Below, piece after piece: positions 35,644 through 43,729 of a stretch of 64,000 bases of DNA. The notes under the pieces are model-generated. The model was not told the DNA's origin and did no database searches. It saw nothing but the letters and a program-made list of their open reading frames with translations. This DNA is from Membranihabitans maritimus (GTDB taxonomy: Bacteria; Bacteroidota; Bacteroidia; Chitinophagales; Saprospiraceae): NCBI RefSeq assembly GCF_021729145.1, contig NZ_JAJSLW010000006.1, positions 124,001 through 188,000 of the forward strand. Reading direction: 5' to 3'. How positions within the stretch are numbered: position 1 is the stretch's first letter; each line of letters opens with the position of its first letter. Made by a program: the position numbers and the translations under genes.

Positions 35644-37752
35644 ATGGATGGAAACGTGGTATTAGTGGGTAATCCTAATAGTGGGAAGAGTTCGCTATTC
35701 AATAAACTGACAGGATTACAACAAAAGATCGGGAATTATCCCGGTGTAACCGTAGAGAGAAAAAAAGGAAAGGCCAAATTACCCAATGGCACTACTATTC
35801 AAATTACAGACTTACCCGGGGCATATTCACTTTTTCCTACAACTGATGATGAGAAAATCGCAACGCGTGAGGTACTTAAAGGCTCTATTCATAATGAAGA
35901 TAACCTACTCGTTTATGTAGCCGATATTACAAAACTGGAAAAGCATTTATTATTTTTTTCGCAGTTATACAGTCTAGGTAAAAAAATGATCCTTTGTCTA
36001 AATATGGCAGACCAGGTCAAAATCAGATTGGACAAATTAGAAACATTTTTTCAAACGGAATTTGAAATACCGGTAGTTTCTATAAGCGCTAAGCGAGGTC
36101 TTGGGATAGATGAATTAAAAAAGGCCATTCAATCCTATTCTCAAAAACCACCTAACAAAAAAATATTTTTCTCCAAAGAAGATATTCTGGAAGAAGACAG
36201 AGATGCAACCGAAGTATTGATGAAAGGCGATACAAAAATAGATAATGACTATTTGGCTTTTGTCCTCGCTAACCACGCCCATTGGTTGTCGGAATTAATT
36301 CCCGGGGGGCAAAAAACCGCCGATGTAATAAAGAATTCTCCCTTCAATCCCCTGAAGGCCCAGGTGCAAGATACTATGAAGCGCTTTTCTATTCTTGAAC
36401 CAATGCTTCTTAAAATCACTCCCCTTATTAAGAATAACCCAACATTTACGGACCGGCTCGATCGCTTACTTACCCATCGCGTGATGGGACCGGCTATTTT
36501 TGTAATACTCATGCTTTTTATTTTTCAGGCAATATTTGCATGGGCTCAAATTCCTATGGAGTGGATAGATGGGGCATTTGGAAGCCTCAATGGGTGGATT
36601 TCCGATAACTTTGAAAGTTCCTGGTTCACAGCATTACTTACGGAAGGAATTCTGGCAGGGATAGGCGGTGTAGTTATCTTTATTCCTCAAATAGCCATTT
36701 TATTTTTCCTGATAGGAATTTTGGAAGAAACCGGTTATATGTCCCGAATTGTATTTATGTTGGATAATTCAATGCAAAAGGTAGGGATGAATGGTCGAAG
36801 CGTCGTAGCCCTGGTATCCGGAGGAGCATGTGCTATTCCGGCAATTATGAGTACTAGAAATATAGCTGGTTGGAAAGAGCGCTTGATAACGATAATGGTT
36901 ACTCCTCTTATTAGTTGTTCTGCACGAATCCCAGTTTATGCTTTACTGATTGCTATGGTAGTTCCATACAAAAAAGTAGGAGGTATTTTCAATTTACAAG
37001 GTTTATCCTTTGCTCTTTTATATTTCCTGGGCGCAGCAATGGCAATTATTATTGGCTTTATTCTAAGTAAATGGATTAAGAGTAAATCTCCAAGTTTTCT
37101 AATGATGGAAATGCCGGACTACAGGACCCCCAATTTTAGAAATGTTACCATTACTACCTATAACAAAGTAAAATCATTTATTGTAGAAGCGGGTAAAATT
37201 ATTTTTGTCATTAGTATTGCCCTCTGGTTTATGGCATCCTATGGGCCCAAAAACGCAATGAAGGAAGCTGAAGAAAATGCTGTTAAAATTGCCCTTGAAG
37301 AAAATCTTTCTCCGGAGGATACAGAAAACCTGATTGCTACAAACAAACTGGAAAATTCTTTTGCCGGAATAATGGGAAAGGCTATTGAACCGGTAATAAG
37401 GCCTATTGGATTTGACTGGAAGATAGGAATATCACTCATTACATCTTTCGCAGCCAGGGAGGTTTTTGTTGGAACCATGGCCACTATATACAGTGTAGGC
37501 TCCGAAGATAATACAGAGGGGATACAGGCAAAAATGGAAAATGCTACATTTGCAGACACCGGAAAGAAAGTATATACCCCGGCTACAATATGGTCACTAT
37601 TACTTTTCTACGCCTTTGCTATGCAATGTATGAGTACTTTAGCCGTAGTCAAGAAAGAAACAGGAACCTGGAAATGGCCCATAATTCAATTTGTATATCT
37701 TACTTTATTAGCTTACTTTTCAAGCCTGATAATTTATAATATTTTGAGTTAG
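35644..37752 (+). CDS. feoB: Ferrous iron transporter FeoB
   Basis: A 702 aa inner-membrane Fe2+ transporter with an N-terminal G domain. G1 LVGNPNSGKSSLF near residue 6, G3 ITDLPGAYSL near 56, G4 CLNMAD near 118 and SAKRG (G5). The membrane part has about 8-9 helices including FVILMLFIFQAIFAWAQI and gate motifs IVFMLDNSMQKVGMNGRSV and GGACAIPAIMSTR. C-terminal motif SFAAREVFVGTMATIYS is conserved. Length is slightly under the E. coli protein. FeoC is absent, as usual in Bacteroidota. Its stop overlaps the start of the plsC-like gene by one base. Confidence 0.97.
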   Translation: MDGNVVLVGNPNSGKSSLFNKLTGLQQKIGNYPGVTVERKKGKAKLPNGTTIQITDLPGAYSLFPTTDDEKIATREVLKGSIHNEDNLLVYVADITKLEKHLLFFSQLYSLGKKMILCLNMADQVKIRLDKLETFFQTEFEIPVVSISAKRGLGIDELKKAIQSYSQKPPNKKIFFSKEDILEEDRDATEVLMKGDTKIDNDYLAFVLANHAHWLSELIPGGQKTADVIKNSPFNPLKAQVQDTMKRFSILEPMLLKITPLIKNNPTFTDRLDRLLTHRVMGPAIFVILMLFIFQAIFAWAQIPMEWIDGAFGSLNGWISDNFESSWFTALLTEGILAGIGGVVIFIPQIAILFFLIGILEETGYMSRIVFMLDNSMQKVGMNGRSVVALVSGGACAIPAIMSTRNIAGWKERLITIMVTPLISCSARIPVYALLIAMVVPYKKVGGIFNLQGLSFALLYFLGAAMAIIIGFILSKWIKSKSPSFLMMEMPDYRTPNFRNVTITTYNKVKSFIVEAGKIIFVISIALWFMASYGPKNAMKEAEENAVKIALEENLSPEDTENLIATNKLENSFAGIMGKAIEPVIRPIGFDWKIGISLITSFAAREVFVGTMATIYSVGSEDNTEGIQAKMENATFADTGKKVYTPATIWSLLLFYAFAMQCMSTLAVVKKETGTWKWPIIQFVYLTLLAYFSSLIIYNILS

Positions 37753-38510
37753 TGAAATTCTATTGGAGAAGTTATAAAGCCTGGTGTCTCATTTTTATCT
37801 TCTTTATCGGTTTAGTAGGTCATATTTTCGTCCTAATCTTCAGACTTCTTTTGACAGGTCAGTCCCGACGCAGAACTGTCAAATTCAATTTCAGAAAACG
37901 ATTCTGTCGTTTCAGTAACTGGATATTCGGCGTTAAAATTAATTTATTGGGTACTATACCTGATCACGGCACTTATTTATTTGTCAGCAATCATCGTTCA
38001 TTTTACGACCCTTTAGCTTTCCTTTCCAGAATAATTGCTAATCCGGTATCAAAGGCGGAAATATCTTCTTACCCGATAATAGGTTGGGGAAGTAACCTAA
38101 CCGAAGTTATTTTGGTGGATCGTTCCAATCGGCAGCAACGGGGAATAACAAAAAAATTAATTACAGAGAGTTTAATTAATGGATCAAGTATTCTGATTTA
38201 TCCAGAAGGTACAACTTCTGATCTTGAATATACAAGAGACTTCAAAATTGGTTCATTTTCTTCTGCGATAGAAGCGAAAGTGCCAGTTATTCCCGTATCT
38301 ATAGAATATAAAGATGAAGATGAATACTGGACAGAACGATCACTTTACAAACAATTCGTTCAACACTTCAGCCCTACAGGAAAGACTGACATTTACATGT
38401 TCATTGGAAACCCTATAATTGGGGATGACCCAAAAGAGTTATTGAAAGAGACTAGAAACAAAATTGAAAAACAGATAGAAAAACTTCGCGACTACAGAAA
38501 CAAATCATAA
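37752..38510 (+). CDS. Lysophospholipid acyltransferase (PlsC family)
   Basis: A 252 aa membrane-associated acyltransferase for glycerophospholipids (1-acylglycerol-3-phosphate acyltransferase type). The N-terminal hydrophobic helix (CLIFIFFIGLVGHIFVLIF) precedes the HX4D motif NHRSFYDP near residue 78 and the YPEGTTS motif near 155. Start is a GTG that overlaps the feoB stop (TAGTG), so it is translationally coupled, even though the function is unrelated to iron uptake. Convergent with the next gene, 9 bases away. Confidence 0.88.
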   Translation: MKFYWRSYKAWCLIFIFFIGLVGHIFVLIFRLLLTGQSRRRTVKFNFRKRFCRFSNWIFGVKINLLGTIPDHGTYLFVSNHRSFYDPLAFLSRIIANPVSKAEISSYPIIGWGSNLTEVILVDRSNRQQRGITKKLITESLINGSSILIYPEGTTSDLEYTRDFKIGSFSSAIEAKVPVIPVSIEYKDEDEYWTERSLYKQFVQHFSPTGKTDIYMFIGNPIIGDDPKELLKETRNKIEKQIEKLRDYRNKS

Positions 38511-38519
38511 AGTATAGAA

Positions 38520-39197
38520 TTAACGTTTACTCAAACGTATGGTTTTTACGATTTTATCTTCTTTATTTACCAATCGAACAAGGTACAATCCCCTCATAAG
38601 ATCAGATACTTTATACCTCGCATTTTCTGACGCAGAAAAACGCTTGACTTCTTGCCCTACAAGATTCACAACTAAAACTTCTTTTAATTTGTCCACACCA
38701 TCTACTGAAAAATACTCCGTTGTAGGATTGGGAAAAAGCCTGATATTTTGTGGCTCTCTTTGACCTAATACAAAGGAAGTTGCATCGTTGAATGTATAGG
38801 AATTCACAAATTCGTCCGCTCTATTGTCAAGATCAAATATAGCCAGCTTAACCACAGCGTTTCCATCCACACCATTGGGCCTAATATGAACATCCATATT
38901 ACTTGTGTCTCCCGGCATTAAAGAAATGGAAGCTGAATCCACAATTTCATCCCAGCAATTATTGAAATCACAGATAGCCACTCCCCAATTGTCTGGCTTA
39001 GATTGTATATTTCTTTTCCACATTAAATTAAGTTCCTTTTCACTGGTATTTACGACATACGAATAGGCAACCGTCTCAAATTCATCTACATTGTCGATTT
39101 CCACAGTCAGGTCTGCAGGAAACACACTGAATGCACTCTGGGCACAAACAAATGTAAGTAAAGGAATTAAATATATTATTAGTAAAGTTTTCTTCAT
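38520..39197 (-). CDS. T9SS cargo protein with type A sorting domain
   Basis: A 225 aa secreted protein: signal peptide KKTLLIIYLIPLLTFVCAQ, a middle beta-domain of about 120 residues (VEIDNVDEFETVAYSYVVN..., FNNCWDEIVDSASISL) and a C-terminal type A sorting domain with IRLFPNPTTEYFSVDG, VLVVNLVGQEVKRF and LMRGLYLVRLV, ending KTIRLSKR. The C-terminal domain is the signal used by the type IX system, after which it is cleaved. An ATG at 39230 is also in frame, but the signal peptide starts best at 39197. Function of the beta-domain unknown. Confidence 0.85.
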   Translation of the reverse strand: MKKTLLIIYLIPLLTFVCAQSAFSVFPADLTVEIDNVDEFETVAYSYVVNTSEKELNLMWKRNIQSKPDNWGVAICDFNNCWDEIVDSASISLMPGDTSNMDVHIRPNGVDGNAVVKLAIFDLDNRADEFVNSYTFNDATSFVLGQREPQNIRLFPNPTTEYFSVDGVDKLKEVLVVNLVGQEVKRFSASENARYKVSDLMRGLYLVRLVNKEDKIVKTIRLSKR

Positions 39198-39363
39198 ATA
39201 TACCTTTGACAATTGATTATAAAAGTACAAAAAATCACCGTCATATCAGCCTTACTGTAAATTTTAACGATTTCATCACAATAAAAATCCTCAAAAACAG
39301 TAGTTTTAAACTGATGATGAACAAATATATTAAATTTTTTTTTAATATCTAGGTATTTAGTGG

Positions 39364-40695
39364 ATGAAAAAAGTATTAATTATAGGAAATGGCATTAGTG
39401 GAATTACAGCAGCAAGGTTTATTAGGAAATTAAGTACCGCATCTATTACCGTAATTTCTAAAGAATCAGATTATTTTTTTTCCCGCACCGCTCTAATGTA
39501 TATTTATATGGGACATATGGAATATCACCATACCAAACCTTATGAAGATTGGTTTTGGAAAAAAAATAAAATAAATCTTATTCGTGGTGAGGTTCAACGA
39601 ATTGACTCTGAGAACAAAGAAATCTTTTTTTCGGGCCAAAAGTTCCCAAATTCTTCATTCAATATCGCTCCCAACTCTATGACTTACGATACATTAATCC
39701 TGGCAACCGGCTCGAAAAGCAACAAATTTGGATGGCCGGGCCAGGAGCTTAAAGGGGTCCTGGGCTTGTATTCATTGCAAGACCTTTATAAACTTGAAGA
39801 GTTAAGCCCCAACATCAGTTCCGCCGTTATAATTGGGGGTGGGCTAATAGGAATTGAATTAGCAGAAATGTTGCACAGTCGGAGAAAAGAGGTAACCATG
39901 CTTGTTCGCGAAACCAATTACTGGGACAATGTACTTCCCAAAGAAGAAGCACAAATGGTCAATCAACAAATCCGAAAAAATGGCATCAATTTGAAATTGG
40001 AATCAGAACTAAAAGAAATAAAAGATGATGGGACAGGACATGTGAATACAGTCATCACTACGGATCAAGAAATAATAAAATGCCAATTTGTAGGTCTTAC
40101 TGCAGGTGTCCGTCCCAATACTGATTGGCTAAAAAGTTCGGGCCTTGAAATAAATAAAGGGATTTTGGTCAATGAATACCTGGAGACGAACTTACCCAAT
40201 GTTTTTGCAATAGGTGATTGTGCAGAACTTCGGTCTCCTGAAAAAAATAGAAAGGCGATCGAACCCATCTGGTATACCGGAAGAATAATGGGGGAAACAG
40301 TGGCTCATACCATTTGCGATCAACCCGTCAAATACCAACCCGGAAATTGGTTTAATTCAGCAAAATTTTTTGACCTGGAATACCAGGTGTATGGATATGT
40401 ACCGAATAAAATAGAATCCCCTTTAAAATCGTTTCTGTGGCAAAACAAAAACAAATCCAAATCGATCCGACTGGTTTACCATCAGAACAAAAACGCTATC
40501 CTAGGAATTAATCTTATGGGTATTCGATTTCGGCACGAAATATGTGATCGTTGGTTGAATCAGGGATTAGATATTAATGCGGTAGTAAATCAAATTCAAG
40601 ACGCCCATTTTGATCCTGAATTTACAAAAAAGGAATATAATGATGTAAAGGAAACTTTTCAACGATCCAACAACACAAAATCAGCATCCGTATGA
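39364..40695 (+). CDS. FAD-dependent pyridine-nucleotide oxidoreductase
   Basis: A 443 aa flavoenzyme with two dinucleotide-binding folds. The FAD site is VLIIGNGISGITAARFI at the N-terminus, with TLILATGSKSNKFG near 115; the NAD(P)H site is SSAVIIGGGLIGIELAEML near 155; the C-terminal FAD motif is NVFAIGDCAEL near 280. No redox-active CxxC. The C-terminal domain (from about 330) continues with FFDLEYQVYGYVPNK and many aromatic residues. The stop overlaps the start of a membrane polyferredoxin by 4 bases, so the two form one unit. It may pass electrons from NAD(P)H to the Fe-S partner; the physiological acceptor is unknown. Confidence 0.8.
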   Translation: MKKVLIIGNGISGITAARFIRKLSTASITVISKESDYFFSRTALMYIYMGHMEYHHTKPYEDWFWKKNKINLIRGEVQRIDSENKEIFFSGQKFPNSSFNIAPNSMTYDTLILATGSKSNKFGWPGQELKGVLGLYSLQDLYKLEELSPNISSAVIIGGGLIGIELAEMLHSRRKEVTMLVRETNYWDNVLPKEEAQMVNQQIRKNGINLKLESELKEIKDDGTGHVNTVITTDQEIIKCQFVGLTAGVRPNTDWLKSSGLEINKGILVNEYLETNLPNVFAIGDCAELRSPEKNRKAIEPIWYTGRIMGETVAHTICDQPVKYQPGNWFNSAKFFDLEYQVYGYVPNKIESPLKSFLWQNKNKSKSIRLVYHQNKNAILGINLMGIRFRHEICDRWLNQGLDINAVVNQIQDAHFDPEFTKKEYNDVKETFQRSNNTKSASV

Positions 40696-42086
40696 ATTCT
40701 GACAAAAGTTTTTCCCTTTCTAATCCTAAACCTCCCTTCGTCACTATGAACCAAAAGATAGCGACAGCTATATCTAGCCTTGGAATGCTATTGATGTTAC
40801 TGGCGGCTCTCAATGTACGTGCTGTAATGCCTCCTTACTTTTTTTGGCTTTCTATCTCATTACTGGGTATCGGTATTATATGGTATGCCATTGATTTATA
40901 TAAAAATATACCAGCTGGCATAAAAAACAACGGGATTTGGTTTGACTCCATTACAAACAAGGGGTTGTGGGCATGGATGTTGGGAATCTTCCTGACCGCA
41001 TTTTACATCATTTTATATTGGTACCCCCATTTGATCGGGTACAATCCCGAAAACGGGAGTACCGGACTTGTCGCCTTTTTCAATCCCCTTAGCCGGTTTT
41101 TAAAGGGTCAACCTGCTACTCAGTGGTTCGTATATGGTACATTGTACACTTGTGCTATACTTTTTTTCGGGATAAAGTTTATCCTTAAGTACCGTCACAA
41201 CAGATATCAAATCAAACGGACTTTATCTGTGATGTTCTTTCAATTGTGTTTTGCTTTTTTGTTACCCGAAATACTTGAAGGACTGAACGCTGACAAACCT
41301 TATTTCAATAAAGATTTCAAAAATATATGGCCTCTTCATTATTATTTTTACTACGATTGGCATCTCAACGGGATGTTAGAAGGAGGTAAATTAGGAATGT
41401 TTACCCTCATTTGGGGTATTCTTCTCACATTTCTAATAACACCGATTCTAACATATTTTTACGGTAAAAGATGGTATTGTTCATGGGTTTGCGGATGTGG
41501 TGGCCTCGCCGAAACAGCCGGAGATCCTTTCCGTCACCTTTCGGATAAATCGCTAAAAGCATGGCAAATAGAAAGATACCTTATACACTCTGTCCTGGTA
41601 TTTGCAGTGGTAATGACTATTTTCGTCCTGTATACTTTTTTTACCGGCCAGGGACAGGTATTATTCATCAATACCTACCAGGTAAGGGAATGGTACGGAT
41701 TTTTGATTGGGGCTACATTTAGCGGAGTTGTAGGTGTGGGTTTTTATCCCTTGATGGGGAATAGGGTCTGGTGTAGATTTGGTTGTCCCATGGCCGCCAT
41801 TTTGGGCATACAACAAAAATATTTTTCTAAGTTCAGAATTACTACCAATGGAGGCCAATGTATTTCATGTGGGAATTGTTCCACATATTGCGAGATGGGT
41901 ATTGACGTGCGTTGGTATGCCCAACGGGGACAAGACGTAGTAAGGGCATCTTGTGTGGGTTGTGGAATATGTTCGGCTGTTTGCCCCAGAGGTGTACTCC
42001 GATTAGAAAACTCCAAAGATATTTTTGGAAAAGCAAAGAAACTCAGGACCGAGGTAGTCACAAGTGATGTTCACTCCACAGAATAA
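40692..42086 (+). CDS. Membrane 4Fe-4S protein (NapH/CcoG-like polyferredoxin)
   Basis: A 464 aa integral membrane iron-sulfur protein. It has about six hydrophobic helices (AISSLGMLLMLLAALNV, FFWLSISLLGIGIIW, MFTLIWGILLTFLI, SVLVFAVVMTIFVLYTF), a membrane-domain motif RWYCSWVCGCGGLAE with paired cysteines, WCRFGCPMA, and two C-terminal ferredoxin clusters: CISCGNCSTYCEMG and CVGCGICSAVCPRG. Such proteins shuttle electrons between the quinone pool and periplasmic or membrane enzymes. Gene is translationally coupled (ATGA overlap) to the FAD oxidoreductase. No reductase subunit is nearby, so the final partner remains open. Confidence 0.8.
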   Translation: MNSDKSFSLSNPKPPFVTMNQKIATAISSLGMLLMLLAALNVRAVMPPYFFWLSISLLGIGIIWYAIDLYKNIPAGIKNNGIWFDSITNKGLWAWMLGIFLTAFYIILYWYPHLIGYNPENGSTGLVAFFNPLSRFLKGQPATQWFVYGTLYTCAILFFGIKFILKYRHNRYQIKRTLSVMFFQLCFAFLLPEILEGLNADKPYFNKDFKNIWPLHYYFYYDWHLNGMLEGGKLGMFTLIWGILLTFLITPILTYFYGKRWYCSWVCGCGGLAETAGDPFRHLSDKSLKAWQIERYLIHSVLVFAVVMTIFVLYTFFTGQGQVLFINTYQVREWYGFLIGATFSGVVGVGFYPLMGNRVWCRFGCPMAAILGIQQKYFSKFRITTNGGQCISCGNCSTYCEMGIDVRWYAQRGQDVVRASCVGCGICSAVCPRGVLRLENSKDIFGKAKKLRTEVVTSDVHSTE

Positions 42087-42093
42087 CGCATTA

Positions 42094-42330
42094 TTAATAA
42101 TGGTTAATTTTATTCTTGATATTTTCGATAAAATCAGGTCCCAGTTTGGGGCTATTCAACTTACTTTTGATCATTTTCCGGAAAGTTTTTTCCTTCTCTA
42201 AAGCTTTCCACATATTCGGGTTTTGCTTTACATCATCCATGAACTGTTGTTTTTGATCAGGTTCCAATGCATTATCAAGGTAAAGCGATATTTGCTCCTG
42301 AACATCTTTGTAGTAATTAATATTTTTCAT
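42094..42330 (-). CDS. Putative small anti-sigma factor
   Basis: A 78 aa soluble protein read 22 bases downstream of the ECF sigma stop. It has the anti-sigma pattern ISLYLDNALEPDQKQQFM followed by MWKALEKEKTFRKMIKSKL, the helices that bind the sigma factor in ZAS-like proteins, but the usual HxxxCxxC zinc ligands are missing: the position of CxxC reads NPNMW. There is no transmembrane helix. An ATG 29 codons upstream (42417) overlaps the sigma gene and adds a basic stretch I consider untranslated. Function as anti-sigma is inferred from context and the N-terminal pattern. Confidence 0.6.
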   Translation of the reverse strand: MKNINYYKDVQEQISLYLDNALEPDQKQQFMDDVKQNPNMWKALEKEKTFRKMIKSKLNSPKLGPDFIENIKNKINHY

Positions 42331-42352
42331 GCTATTTGATTTTTTCACAAGA

Positions 42353-42955
42353 CTATTCTTCCTCTTTTTTGTCACCTGATATTCTTCTTTTATCTTTATA
42401 TCCCAGTGATTTTGCATAGTTCGAAAGTTTCTCCTTCAGCATATTGCGAGCTCTGTGAAGCCTGGACCTCACCGTCCCAATCGGAACATCTATAATTTTT
42501 GATATTTCTTCGTAAGTAAATCCTTCAATATCACATAATAATATTACTGCTCTAAAATCTACGGGAAGAGAATTAACAGCTGAGGTAACTTCATCTCCAA
42601 TCAAATTGTCAAAAATCTCCTCTCTCAGATCCATGAAATCTATGGATGCCTGATCTTCACGATCCTGGTAACCAATATAATCTTCATAATCAACTTTTGT
42701 CGGTCGCCTGGCCCGCTTCCGATATTGATTAATATAAGCATTCTTTAAGATTTTGAACAACCATGCCTTTGCATTAGTTCCAGGTTCGTAAGAATCTAAT
42801 GCCTTATATGCCTTCAAAAATGTTTCCTGGACCAAATCCTTAGCGTCATCGTCATTAAAGGCCAGGTGATAAGCAAATGTATGTAAAGAATCTATATTTG
42901 GTAGAAGTTCATTTTCAAATATTTCATCCTTATTAGAACCGGATCGATTGGGCAT
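42353..42955 (-). CDS. ECF-type RNA polymerase sigma factor
   Basis: A 200 aa sigma-70 family regulator. Region 2: FAYHLAFNDDDAKDLVQETF near residues 28-47 and NAKAWLFKILKNAYINQYRK; region 4: FRAVILLCDIEGFTYEEISK and VPIGTVRSRLHRARNML near 165. The sigma region 4 helix-turn-helix would read an unknown promoter class. It precedes the small anti-sigma gene. The C-terminus (GYKDKRRISGDKKEEE) is charged. Likely controls an envelope stress regulon; target promoters are unknown. Confidence 0.92.
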   Translation of the reverse strand: MPNRSGSNKDEIFENELLPNIDSLHTFAYHLAFNDDDAKDLVQETFLKAYKALDSYEPGTNAKAWLFKILKNAYINQYRKRARRPTKVDYEDYIGYQDREDQASIDFMDLREEIFDNLIGDEVTSAVNSLPVDFRAVILLCDIEGFTYEEISKIIDVPIGTVRSRLHRARNMLKEKLSNYAKSLGYKDKRRISGDKKEEE

Positions 42956-43014
42956 ATAGATAAATGCATTTATTATTCCGTCGAATATATGAATTTATCA
43001 ATAATTTTTCCAGC

Positions 43015-43713
43015 TTAGTTATCCCCAAATTCAAAAATGAGCCCATCTGCAATGGCAAAAAATTTAGAGTAACTTGCAGGTGATAGTATATGTAATCCTG
43101 TAAATTCTCCAAAGGCTGGCAAAACCAAACCTGATCCACCGTACCCAAAACATGGCAATCTTAATTTCTGCTTCCCTTTTCCCCTAATTTTAATACCCGG
43201 ATGAAGGTGACCATAAATATTAAACAAGTCATTGTGAGCGGGTTCATGTGTCAACAAAAAACGACCAATACGCATTTCGATAACTACCGGTATGCCCAGA
43301 TTTGCAAAAACAGATTCATCCAGTATATCATGATTCCCTTTGACTAACATTATTTGTCCCGTAAACTGACTGGCTTTATCCAACCAATGATGAAATAATT
43401 GCCAACTAGAATTTAATTCACTGTGAAATAAGTCCCCCAGGAATACCAATTTTTGAGGACGCAAGATTTGCAACAAAGATTCCAGTCTTTTTAATGTTGT
43501 CTCATCCGTGCCAGTGGGTACCATAATCCCATTCCGGTTGAAGTGATGAGCTTTCCCCAGATGGAGATCAGCCACAATAAGGATATTATCTTGAGAAAGT
43601 AATACACACTTTTCAGGAAAAAGTATTATTTCCACGCTTTTACATTTCAAAAATGTTTCGCTATTTTTCAAATCGCCAATCCCAATAATAATTTCTTCCT
43701 TTTTCAAGCCCAC
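43015..43713 (-). CDS. pdeM: Ligase-associated DNA damage response endonuclease PdeM
   Basis: A 232 aa metallophosphoesterase. Motifs: LIVADLHLGKAHHFNRNGI near 46, VFLGDLFHSELNSSW near 95, MLVKGNHDIL near 120 and FLLTHEPAH and GHLHPG near 155, giving the metal ligand set of calcineurin-like phosphatases. In many bacteria PdeM is encoded with Lhr-type helicase, ATP-dependent DNA ligase and exonuclease. Here only the helicase is next to it (16 bases upstream), so the two are co-transcribed. It likely cleaves single-stranded DNA ends during repair. Confidence 0.9.
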   Translation of the reverse strand: MGLKKEEIIIGIGDLKNSETFLKCKSVEIILFPEKCVLLSQDNILIVADLHLGKAHHFNRNGIMVPTGTDETTLKRLESLLQILRPQKLVFLGDLFHSELNSSWQLFHHWLDKASQFTGQIMLVKGNHDILDESVFANLGIPVVIEMRIGRFLLTHEPAHNDLFNIYGHLHPGIKIRGKGKQKLRLPCFGYGGSGLVLPAFGEFTGLHILSPASYSKFFAIADGLIFEFGDN

Positions 43714-43729
43714 AAATGATTTATTTACG

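Noticed and set aside
39185-39192. Plus-strand TACCTTTG near the T9SS cargo gene start as a promoter
   Set aside because: It points away from the cargo gene, and the next plus-strand gene is about 170 bases off with no -33 element; treated as chance.
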